Source: Protonemura montana (lineage: Eukaryota; Arthropoda; Insecta; Plecoptera; Nemouridae). Taken from it: a stretch of DNA of 64,000 nt. The DNA lies in assembly GCA_947568835.1 (NCBI GenBank), contig OX387602.1, forward strand, positions 30,862,133 to 30,926,132, read 5' to 3'. Below are positions 25,501 to 34,571 of this stretch, one piece after another. How positions within the stretch are numbered: the stretch's first letter is position 1; each line of letters opens with the position of its first letter. Made by a program: the position numbers and the translations under genes. The notes under the pieces were generated by a model. It was not told where the DNA came from, made no database searches, and saw only the letters and a program-made list of their open reading frames with translations.

Positions 25501-26877
25501 TTCATCACATCGACCAGGACGTCCTCATCGCTCGAATTACCTACTGTGGGCGCAGAATCTGAATCAGCAGCTTTGATTTATATTTTTGATTACTCAAAGG
25601 TCCGAGATCTTTCATCTAGCAGAACAACCCGTTTCCAGTATCGAAACCCGGCGCCACCACTGCCGTCCAGTGGTGGCGCCGGGTTTCGATGCTGATGTCC
25701 CGAGATTGGTCGACTCATAAGAGTCTCGGTCTGTACCAACATGACCACGAGTAGTTGAAAACAACCGCAGCTGGCGCCGCCAGATGATCGTCATCGCACT
25801 GGCTAAGTTTGATCCGAGCACTGCCATCCTGACACAGACCCCCGCCATTGTTTCACTCGAAATATCAGGAAACTTATTTCAAAAGTATGCTTTGGACTAT
25901 TTTATCGCCATCCCTCCGAAAGAAATGTGTTCCAGATGAATTGCTTAGGGTCATAAAAGTTGCAGGGGCCGGGATTTGAACCGCGGCCCACTGGCGACGT
26001 AGACTTTGACCATAAAACAGATCTACGTGGACCAGTGTTTTATTACTAAACACGTGATGAAAAATGTTGTTAATAATTAAGTCAAGTCGCCGATTTATGA
26101 CGAAAAAAAATGCGGACCGACTGGGATACGAACTCGGTACGACTGGATGAAGTTGGTAGAGAAACGACCTATTCAACCTGCCATCAAGTGAAGTCGATTT
26201 ATAGGATATAAATAACAAATACTTGAATAGCAAAGGAGGGCCCCATCGTAAACTAGATGTACAAGTTATGAGCTGGGACTATTGTTTTAAAATAATTAGC
26301 TGGCATTAGCTGGAAGTATTCTCTCTACAAAGATAATTTCTGCCAGCCATTGTAAGCTCACGGGAATTGTCAATAAGAAACCCCAATTTTTGTAAATTTT
26401 AATTTTTTTTTTGTCCAGGGCTGGGCCAAAAATTAAGACTATCACGGATCGAAAGCTTCTCACGTACTCTATCTTCTGTAAAAAATTCAATTAGGTCCCC
26501 CCCCCCCCCCCCCCCATCATTTGGTAAGTAGCTTGCTTACTAGAGAGACGGCGCCGACGATGAAAGAGCCCAGAGCCTCCTTACTAGATTAATTGATTGA
26601 TTTGTGGTGTTTAGCGACGCACTTTTTTGACATCTGGCCATGTGACACTGGCGTCGGTGAATGAGTGGATGAGGTTGATGATAAACCTAACCTAGCCTAG
26701 AAGGGAGGAGGGGAAACCCAGTGCCGGCACGTAGCCTACTCCTGTCGAAGAGCACCAAGGGGATCACCGGCTTAACGTTCCATCCGAAGGACGGTTGCTT
26801 ACTAGAGAGACAGCGCCTACGATGATAGAGCCGAGCCGCACTGAGAACCAGAAGCAGAAGTTGTACATCACCACCAT
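7542..26877 (-). CDS. Four-transmembrane protein (220 aa) with a 17.3-kb first intron
   Basis: Five minus-strand exons: 26877-26803, 9471-9336, 8492-8407, 8324-8168 and 7750-7542. All borders are GT-AG, phases are 0,1,0,1, and the frame ends in TGA. The product has four hydrophobic helices: an N-terminal FCFWFSVRLGSIIVGAVSL continuing into VQAIGGLVVCC, then LMGAYTLSCLLLIVAAF, FTTGVFIVVVMIV with GAIIGATIIGGFVLLYLF, and a cytoplasmic tail ending RPAY. The loop between TM1 and TM2 is short and acidic. This resembles arthropod four-TM families (LAPTM/Pasiflora-like layout, 'S-x-R-x-G-S-I-I' in TM1), but I cannot name the orthologue. Exons 2-5 are strong. Exon 1 is inferred from its perfect phase fit and TM1 character across the repeat array. 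The intron contains the 1752-bp macrosatellite. Confidence 0.75.
10030..10400. repeat. Diverged leading partial unit of the 1752-bp array
   Basis: Contains diverged copies of the last two modules of the array unit. A minus-strand tRNA-like module lies at about 10055-10145, with A box TAGTCGAGCCGGTAGAGT, B box CGTTCGAATCCCG and a TTTTTTTT terminator. A plus-strand module lies at about 10262-10340. This edge copy looks older than the array interior. Confidence 0.7.
12366..12475 (-). repeat. tRNA-like Pol III module T1 (reference unit 2)
   Basis: On the minus strand: A box TGGTCGAGTGGATAAAGGC, a stem GGCATT/AATGCC, B box GGGTTCGAATCAC, then TTTTTTTT about 30 nt downstream. The layout recalls class II (Leu/Ser) tRNAs with a long variable region. 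The acceptor stem is not intact. The same module recurs every 1752 bp, and in diverged form at about 24640-24760. Confidence 0.65.
12563..12653 (-). repeat. tRNA-like Pol III module T2 (reference unit 2)
   Basis: On the minus strand: GTCTGCGTGGCAAAATGG gives the A box, GGATCGAATCC the B box, and TTTTT follows at 12567-12563. A diverged copy at about 24845-24935 has an even better A box (GTGGTGCAATGGTTAAGGAG), which argues that the boxes are kept while the rest drifts. Confidence 0.6.
13021..13260. repeat. Foldback palindrome inside the 1752-bp unit (reference unit 2)
   Basis: Two arms of about 80 bp are inverted copies of each other. The left arm runs from caccgaacacgcag through gtgacccccagcgcaatctg; the right arm is its complement, ending near ttcggtga. 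The central part is AT-rich. It is present in every unit. A lone left arm survives at 25318-25375 past the array end. Confidence 0.8.
13550..13635 (-). repeat. tRNA-like Pol III module T3 (reference unit 2)
   Basis: On the minus strand: A box TGGTCAAGCGGTTAGAG, B box TGTTCAAATCCCGCC, then CTGCCGG and a run of nine or ten T, a strong Pol III terminator. The acceptor stem does not pair, so it is tRNA-derived rather than a working tRNA. Confidence 0.65.
13764..13840 (+). repeat. tRNA-like Pol III module T4 (reference unit 2)
   Basis: On the plus strand: GGAGCG then A box TAGCTCTGTGGTGAGCGC, B box CGTTCGGTTCCCG, then TTTTT at 13836-13840. This is the only plus-strand module of the unit, antisense to the host four-TM gene; T1 to T3 are sense. 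Confidence 0.65.
24417..25400. repeat. Diverged trailing partial unit of the array
   Basis: The first ~200 bp match the unit closely. Similarity then falls, but the order T1-like (24640-24760), T2-like (24845-24935) and foldback left arm (25318-25375) is kept. It ends before T3. This is what an old array edge should look like under unequal exchange. Confidence 0.8.
25640..25690. repeat. Perfect 22-bp hairpin
   Basis: Arms 25640-25661 (starting atcgaaacccggcgcc) and 25669-25690 are exact complements around the 7-nt loop gccgtcc. The arms are GC-rich and would form a very stable stem. No T-run or gene is next to it. Confidence 0.9.
25955..26190 (-). repeat. Two further degenerate tRNA-like modules
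   Basis: On the minus strand a B box GCGGTTCAAATCCCGG lies at about 25970-25985, with a weak A box upstream. A second B-like box GAGTTCGTATCCC lies near 26130, followed by TTTTTTT. Both look like relatives of the array modules outside the array. Confidence 0.4.
26497..26515. repeat. Poly-C tract (19 bp)
   Basis: Uninterrupted run of C. Its true length may be uncertain in an assembly. Confidence 0.9.
26541..26579 (-). pseudogene. Second copy of TM1-exon 3' part of the four-TM gene
   Basis: Minus-strand EALGSFIVGAVSL followed by GTAAGC matches the end of the predicted exon 1 (RLGSIIVGAVSL, GTAAGC) with three base changes over about 36 bp. A SINE (26583-26800) separates the two copies. It could be a duplicated or alternative exon, or an unusually long direct repeat around the SINE. 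An AG precedes it, so splicing is possible, but it has no start codon. Confidence 0.5.
26583..26800 (-). mobile_element. SINE body (5S-headed family)
   Basis: Contains 'gtgtttagcgacgcac', 'gaagagcaccaaggggatca' and 'ggcttaacgttccatccga', matching the other bodies. It is shorter than them, and the head is missing. It lies between the two copies of the TM1 exon. Confidence 0.75.
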
Positions 26878-27059
26878 GACCGACGTTTGCAGGGCGAGGC
26901 GAGTTGTACTAGATGCACTTTGCGTGCTGCACCGAGCGATGCATGTGTCTCACTGCACCTACATGCAACGGTAGTTCGGGGAGGCGATTTCCAGGCAAGG
27001 GCACGACATGAGTCCAGGCATGCGCACAAACTTTGGCAACAAACCATGCCGAATGGTTT

Positions 27060-27480
27060 GGCTTGTTGGAAACACCGGTCCTCGAAAGATCACCCAAGGA
27101 TAAACTGCGTTTGATCAAGTATTGGATGGATGACCACCGAAAGGTTTAGCGAGTTAGCATTTAGGATGCTTGAACTAGGTTATTGTTATAATTTTGTGTG
27201 GTTCTTTTGTTATCGGAAAATTGTCAGGACTGCTCTTACCCTTGAAAAAGTAACAGGTACAAGTTACGAAACGTTGGGAAATTTAGTTGTTCTTCACTTG
27301 GCATTCAAAACCCAGTTGAAATAGTTTTTGTCAAAACTAGTGCTAAGTTTACAACAAGTAGACATGAGTCTAAAAACAATCAGACACATCGGTTCCTTGT
27401 GAGACATTGGAATTAAGCAACACTATTCTGGGTCAGGTATTGGATGGGTGACCACGGAAAGATTTAACATCGATGCGTCT
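27060..27480 (+). mobile_element. 5S-like head interrupted by retroelement fragment
   Basis: A degenerate 5S-like stretch at about 27060-27135 (ttggaaacaccggtcc, aagtattggatggatgacca) is followed by the dispersed retroelement 3' end (27140-27385). A second 5S-like stretch follows at 27389-27460 (taagcaacactattctgggt, caggtattggatgggtgacc). A nested insertion or two adjacent heads are both possible. Confidence 0.55.
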
Positions 27481-28850
27481 TCCTAACTCTTTCCTTACGA
27501 AGACCTGACGCTGCAAGGGCTCACGATCCACCTGACCAAGGCAGGGCGATGCTCGGCCATCGCTCGATGTTCGCGGTGACCCTTGACCTTCCCGTCATCT
27601 CAAATGCAGATTACAAAAACATGCAACAATATAACGGTGAGTTCGAGGGAGCATAAAATGACGTGGAATATCACAAACCAAGCAGGAGTTTCGGCCAGCC
27701 GATTCTTGTTCTATGACTCCATGGTAACTTCTGTCTCAAAGTTTGTTTCTTCAAACCAGGAATAGAATTTGAAGCTGCATTTTCTAGGATAGAGAGATTG
27801 GGATGTTGATTTGTGACACAATTGTAGTCATTTGATACCCACTTCTCTCGGTGCCTGCTTGCATGCGTGGGCACATGCGTGGGCCTTGGTAGAATTGCAG
27901 TATCATGTGTTTTAATCACTCACTGCTCGGCGGAACGCATTCTTTGCGTGAAACTGCAGCCACATAGAGCCGCCTGCTACGCCTGCATGTTTTATTGCAA
28001 ATCTAAATACTGGCTATTGTTGTTTGAAATCTTCACCTACACACACGTGACCTCCGAGCGTGGGAGCGAATGTTTTCCGAGTCGCGAGTATCGCGTTATC
28101 AGCTGTTGGGAGTCAAAACCACGGCCCATGCCGGCCTTGACGGCAGGTCGCACGGTGTGCCATCCGATTTGTCCGCCGTGGCAGTCTGAGCTGTGCCGTG
28201 CTGTCGACAGCACCGACCAGGGGCGTTTGCAGGGCTACATCGCTTCGTACCCGGCGACAGCGAGCGGGGTCCACGTCGAACTTTGGCCCCGAAAACCATC
28301 GCATTGTGAGTTCAACATCGTGTTTAGTAATTACGAATCGATTAAATATTTCGGCTAATCAATTGCAAAGTCTCTTCTTCTTATGATTGATTTTAGACTC
28401 ATGACTCTTGTTTGCACGCGTCTCCATGTTATGTAATTTATATGAAACATCAACTATTTGCCCTTCGCGCAAATACTCGCGGCAATAAAAACCCTGTTAT
28501 ACAACGTCTGACGGCGCCGCTTGTTGGGTTCACTGACTCACCTTGCCAGGCAGCATGTTTTCCAACGACGCCGACGATCTGGCTCTCGATTTGTTGTGAT
28601 TCTGAGATCACACCGCAATAAAAATATTCTAAATTTAGCTGCCGCCTTATCGCGGGGCTCCCCGTATAGAAATAAACTGAAGTTATGAACCAAGCCGCGC
28701 TTTGTGCCACACATTTACTAGGACGGCCCAATATGAGCCCCAAACGGGCACAGAGTGGAGACTGGGGGTAGCAACTGGAGGCGATTTCTGGGAGGCAGAG
28801 GGTTCCCGTTGACTCAAACGTGTCATTGCTGTGCTGGACAGACCGGCATC
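27481..28850. other. Intergenic region upstream of acyl-CoA synthetase
   Basis: Open frames exist at 27867-28358 (+) and 28099-28304 (-), but none shows a domain or splice-consistent partner. The 5' leader and promoter of the synthetase should lie near 28700-28850. No clear TATA box is seen. Confidence 0.45.
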
Positions 28851-31800
28851 ATGTTCCTGCGCACGACGCTACGTGCAGCGCGCGCAGTCCAGCTGCGCCG
28901 ACCCCTGCCGTCACGACGCCCACTGAGCAGCGAGGCGGCTGCGCAAAGAGAGGTCGGCGTCGTGCGCTCTCCGTTCCCCGACGTCGTCGTGCCAGACCTG
29001 AACGTCGGCGAGTTCGTCTGGCAGCGTGTTGACGAGTGGCCGGACAAGACGGCCGTGGTAAGAAGCAATGTGTCAACGGCTAATTGTCATACATCGAGGG
29101 TCACGCCTTCGATTATACCTGTAATCTTGTCACGTGGGCGATCGACGCATTTCTCGAGGGTCTATTTCCAAACTGTAACGCAACTAGTGTTACGCATGTC
29201 TTGACCCTTCATCCACGCATGAGTATCGCGGTTATCAGTTTATCCACAAAGACTATGCCCGTCGGGGCTGCGGCCAAAACAACTGCGTTCGAGTGCCCGC
29301 GACCGCAGTGAGAGGCTGGATTATCGATAAGAGATAACAGATGTCGCAAGTTTTAATTAAATCCGGTGGATATTGTAAAGTTGACTCTGGTCCTATTTAC
29401 TTATTAGATTCCTTAGATTACCTGTGGTCGATGATTGCCGAAATGTTTTGACAACAACACACACGGCCTAGTTGATGAAACACGTCCCGAGCGCGATACC
29501 AGCGCCCGGGGCGAAGTTTGCCGGACACCAACGACCGCACAGAGATCGATGAAATCGAAGCACACATCGAGGCCGTGCATGTGCGTGTCCACGCAATAGA
29601 ACATAAATCAGTCCGATGCTTGAATTAACACTAGGTCATATGCATGCACCATCCAAGATTATAATCAACTGCACCCTGAACTGGAGCATCCAAACCTCGG
29701 TGTTGCGCTCCGAAAGGAACCAAGCTCAACGATCTTTCTGCAGGTCTGCGGCGTAACGGGACGCAGCGTGACATTCGCTGAGCTGCGCGAGTCGTGTCGA
29801 CGCCTCGCCTGCGCGCTGCGCCGCGCTGGCTGCGCACCGGGTCAGGTGCTAGCCGTGGCTCTGCCCAACACGCCCGACTTCCCGCTGGCGGCGCTGGCAG
29901 CCATCGAAGCGCAGCTGGTCCTCACCACCGTCAACCCCGCCTACACGTCCGGTAACTGCGGGGTTAGCTTTGTTCGGTTCTGATGAGATAGGCACAACAG
30001 TCCTGAAAGTATTTCTGGAATTAGTTGTCGGGTACATCATCTACGTCTAGAGTCTTTCCAGAACTAGAACTGCCAGTGAATATGGGAGATTACTCAGCCT
30101 TTGTGATGCGCTAACTTTGCAAGACACCAGCGTGATTGGCCCACACATTCCTGATGTTAAATTTAATAACATGAGTTTATGTTTAATTTAACCCTTGTAC
30201 TCCCAGATTTTCCTGGTGACAATCTTTTTTTTACCTCGAATCCCTCTGAGCCCAAGTCGGGGTCCATTGGGCACTCCTCCCACTCTCTGAACGGAGTGCT
30301 CTTCTGTGTGCAGGCGAGATCGCCAAGCAGCTGGCCGACTCCGAGGCACGCGTGATCGTCACCCTCCCCGAGGGGTACGACATCGTCTTACAGGCGACGC
30401 GTCAATGCGGTCTGCAGCCACCGCCCATGATCCTGCTAGCCGAGAGCGCCGACGGTCGCACACCCTACCCCGCCGGGGTACCACGACTCAAAGACATGAT
30501 CGGTGAGTGGCCCAACTGGTACAGAAGCTGGTCCTCATCTGGTTTCCACCTGGTACCTGTCAGGTGCTGTACCGGCACAAAAGGTCGCCGCCGTAATGAG
30601 AGGTTAAGGCCCTATTTTTGCAACAATTTTTGTATCATTACACACATATACAGCTAACTATAATATTTCCAGTCATCTTTCCTTCTCAGCTTTCCAGTAG
30701 AATTTTGCTTCAATGATAAAAATAATTGACATTTCGGACGGGTTGATTTTAGTCTGACAAGATTGTTTTCAGATATTATTCTATTTATACACTTTCTAGA
30801 TTACCTTTCTAAGAACGAACAGAACACGATAAAACAAAACAAATTAACCGTTAGTTTGGGGAAATTAATTATCTATTAATCTCACAGATTGCTCACATTA
30901 GCAACTGGTTTACGATCACTTAACCTTCATTATTGCCAACTTCAACAATTTAAAGTATATCAAGGATAAATCAAGTAGACAAGAGCCTAAAAACCATCAT
31001 AATTTAAATTTATCTTTATCGATGCCTTGATTTAATAATAGAGGTTTATTAAAAAGAACGGCTGCAATTGCGCCATCGGGTAACACCTACCTACCGTTAC
31101 CACGTGATGCCAGCTCGTTTTCTTAGCAGACAGTTCAACATTAGCGCTGTGACTTTGAATAAACGTGTAAACACGATGCAAGTTTGTCTTGCCCACGATT
31201 CCTCTGGACAATAAGTACTATGTCCACAACACTTCCACCATCCAGGCCCCTCGGTTGCTAACGCCTCCCTCCGTTCTTTGCAGCCGCCAACGTGGACGAA
31301 CCCCTTGACTTTAGGTACCAAGTGAAAGCGGACACACCGGCTGTAATCCCATACTCCAGTGGCACGACGGGGCTCCCCAAGGGTGTGCTGTTATCCCATC
31401 GCAACCTGGTAGCCGCCTCTCTACAGCTACTAGGAGATAAGCGAATCTCCCTCACTCGAGCGACCAGCGGTGAGTACCTGCCATGTCCGGAAACATCACA
31501 TGTCCCATCACGAGCAAACTGTGACTCGACGATTCTTGAATGCAGGCAACGTCCAGGACTGTCTGATGGGGGTGTTGCCCTTCTACCACATCTACGGTCT
31601 GGTAATCGTGCTCTTGAGCAAGCTGCAGCTGGGAAACAAGATCGTCACGTTGCCCCGCTTCGAGCCCACCGCCTTCCTCGACTGTCTGATCGCGCACAGA
31701 GTGAGTTGGATCCCCCAGACCCCGTACAACATCACCTGAACCTCCTACTGTTGCCCAGAGAGTGATGAAAGTGGTTGCTTCTTCTACAGCCCGTCACACT

Positions 31801-34571
31801 GCACCTGGTTCCGCCACTGGTGCTGTTCTTGGGTGCGTCGCCGGCGGCGACGTCGGAGCACCTTGCATCGGTGGAGGTAGCACTCTCGGGGGCGGCGCCG
31901 TTGGGCGAGCAGGACGTCATGAGACTGAAGGCCAAGGCGCCCAACACTGAGTGTCTTCAGGGTGAGTCTGTAGGTCTAGCCTTGACCTGACCTGACCTGT
32001 CTCGTGGCCTGCCTTGACCTGACCTGACCTGTCTCGTGGCCTGCCTTGACCTGACCTGACCTGTCTCGTGGCCTGCCTTGACCTGACCTGACCTGTCTCG
32101 TGGCCTGCCTTGACCTGACCTGACCTGTCTCGTGGCCTGCCTTGACCTGACCTGACTCGTGGCCTGCCTTGACCTGACCTGACCTGTCTCGTGGCCTGCC
32201 TTGACCTGACCTGACCTGTCTCGTGGCCTGCCTTGACCTGACCTGACCTGTCTCGTGGCCTGCCTTGACCTGACCTGACCTGTCTCGTGGCCTGCCTTGA
32301 CCTGACCTGACCTGTCTCGTGGCCTGCCTTGACCTGGACGCCTTCCCTGCAGCGTACGGGCTGACGGAAACCTCCCCCGGGCTATTCCACGGCATGAAGG
32401 GCTCGAGGAAGCTGTCTTCGGTGGGACCCTGTCTGCCCAGCGTGCTAGCCAAAGTGGTCGACGTCGAGACGGGCGCCACTTTGGGAGTCGACGCCGTGGG
32501 CGAGGTCTGCGTCAAAGGACCCCAGGTAAGTTGCAAGGCACACTTGTTCAATGACGATTAGTTTACTCCTTTCCTCAGCATTTCACTATCGATTTGTCTT
32601 GTTTTTCATATGTTGTAAAACGCGAGAATTTTTTTCCAAAAATGTGCAGATAACGAATGTTAAACAAACTCGCTTGCAATTCTGTACACGATGCCTTTAT
32701 CTGCAAGGCTGTTTGTTTTCAAGATACGTAGGCTTTCTGCGAAAAACGCGATTTGTTTAAATACAGTTCTTTTCTTGCAGATTTTTACGTGTTCGATGTC
32801 ATAGGTTCTAAAAACATGTCTTATCTTTTCGCGAATTCCTGTGTTTAGTGCGACTTTCCGCGATTTAGTTTAAATAGTAAACTAAATGTCAAAGTGTCGG
32901 AATCTTTGTACAAGTCAACTAATTTCAAGTGGAGGTCTGGGGAGTGTCTGCTGAGGTTTGCCACAGATTCTATTCTTAGAGACTTCACCACTTGGTCTCA
33001 AGGTCGCTGCAACCTTGTTAATGGTCACATGGGGTAGGTACAGGGACAAACCACTAGAGATATCCTAGGAGGGGAGAGCGAGTCTTGGTATGTTATCACT
33101 TGAAAGGAAGAGGCATTGGACCTTTGTGTGGTTGTCCTCGATGGTCATTCACTTTGAAGATGGGTAGGGGAAAGATCTATCAGCTGCATCTCCAGAGCAG
33201 AAGAATAAAGGAAGAAAGGGTTTTATCTCTGGAATAGGACTACATTTTGTGTAAGTTATGCAATTCAAAAATAGAATGGGCTACGCGGGATTCCTGCGAA
33301 AAACACTTGAAGCGTAAAATTCATATCCAGAAAAAAAAAACATGTGATACAAACTTTGTTTTTTCATTCAACGTCAAACGGCGACTTTTTCCTAAATTTC
33401 CACCGCCAGATCTCCACTTTTTTGTATTTATAGTGAGAATTTTATGTTTTATTATTACCACAAACTCCCAACTCTGGTCATGGTACGCTATCCAAATGAT
33501 AGGTCCATTGCTTATGACTGCCTGACAGAACATGCTGGGCTACCACCGGCAACCGGCGGCTACGGCTGAGATGATCGACGCCGACGGCTGGCTACACACC
33601 GGTGACCTTGGGCGTCACGACGCCGACGGCGAGTTCTACATCGTTGACAGATTGAAGGAACTGATCAAGGTCAAGGGTATGCAAGTGGCTCCCGCCGAGC
33701 TAGAGGAGCTGTTGCGTGCGCACCCCGACGTGCTCGACGCCGCGGTGGTGGGGGTACCAGATGAACGTTCAGGAGAGTCACCCTTGGCTTTCATCGTCCC
33801 TCGACCCGGTGCCAAGTTGGACGGGCTCGAAGAGAGGGTGCGTACATCTCGATTGTTACTAGACTCATGTCTACTTGATGTAAACTTGGCACTAGTTTTA
33901 GCAAAAACTTTTACCTGCTACTTTATCAAGGGTAAGAGCAGTACTGATAATTTTCCGATAACAAGAGAACCACACAAAATTATAACAATTACCAAGTTCA
34001 AGCTTCCTAAATGCATCTAAATAAAATAATCAAGGTCAAAAAAAAACAAGTGGACCACAGGCATAAGTCATAACACATCTTTCGGAGGACGATATAGCCC
34101 ATCCAATACCTGACCCAGCGCAGTGTTGCTTAACTTCGGCGATTTCACAAGGACCGGTGTTTCCAGCACGCCAAACTGTTCGGTGGTCACCCATCCAGTA
34201 GCTGACCCAGCAATGTTTCTAGCACGCCAAGCTGCATTCTGTTCATTATTTCAACGCGTTGCAAGGCTTGTTTAGGTCAGGGTGGCTGTCGTTTGAAAAC
34301 AAAAAGAAGTGTTAGCCATTCGAAACCAGACAAAAGCAAATATTACTTGCAAGCTACAATGAAAGCAAACCCTTAAATACGAATATTCTCAATAAAACCT
34401 TCACTAAACGCAACTTTTGGTACACAGGTGCGTGCGCAGGTGGCTTCGCAGGTGGCGAAACACAAGCACCTGGCAGGCGGTGTGCGCATCGTGGCATCGA
34501 TCCCGAAGAGCGCGGCAGGCAAGATCCTGCGCAAGGAGCTGCGCGCGCAGCTCGCAAAGGAGCGCAGCTAA
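28851..34571 (+). CDS. 4-coumarate-CoA ligase/luciferase-like acyl-CoA synthetase (580 aa)
   Basis: ANL-superfamily enzyme that activates a carboxylate with ATP to an acyl-AMP and transfers it to CoA. Nine exons: 28851-29057, 29744-29951, 30314-30502, 31284-31469, 31546-31700, 31790-31961, 32353-32525, 33529-33837 and 34428-34571. All have GT-AG borders and matching phases. The ATP-binding loop [12 protein letters not shown] (exon 4), the YGLTET motif (exon 7), [21 protein letters not shown] (exon 8) and the catalytic lysine in [12 protein letters not shown] (exon 9) are all present. The length fits the family. The N-terminus is Arg/Ala/Leu-rich with no acidic residue for about 30 residues ([20 protein letters not shown]), typical of a mitochondrial leader. 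The C-terminus (AKERS) is not a peroxisomal SKL signal. The substrate is unknown; insect relatives are often labelled luciferin 4-monooxygenase-like. Intron 6 carries a 32-bp minisatellite; intron 8 carries two retroelement fragments. Confidence 0.94.
31979..32337 (+). repeat. 32-bp minisatellite in synthetase intron 6
   Basis: About eleven units built on 'tgtctcgtggcctgccttga' plus 'cctgacctgac'. One unit is shortened. The array ends only about 15 bp before the exon 7 acceptor (ccctgcag), so it occupies the branch-point region. Confidence 0.95.
33858..34021 (-). mobile_element. Retroelement 3'-end fragment (internally deleted)
   Basis: Minus-strand copy of the repeat at 1-215, 27140-27385 and 52990-53222. 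It begins with complemented 'gagtctagtaac' just 20 bp after the exon 8 donor and lacks the central 'gttacgaaacgtt' part. Confidence 0.6.
34090..34240 (-). mobile_element. 5S-rRNA-derived SINE head
   Basis: Minus-strand 5S-like sequence: complement of 'gttaagcaacactgcgctgg' and 'gtattggatggg', with a second partial repeat ('ggtggtcacccatccagtag'). No SINE body is attached. It lies in intron 8 of the synthetase. Confidence 0.7.

Noticed and set aside
27867-28358. 163-residue plus-strand frame upstream of the synthetase
   Set aside because: No domain, unusual composition, and an overlapping minus frame is equally open.
31976-32551. 191-residue minus-strand frame antisense to the acyl-CoA synthetase
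   Set aside because: Shadow of the 32-bp minisatellite and of exon 7, which is clearly coding on the plus strand.
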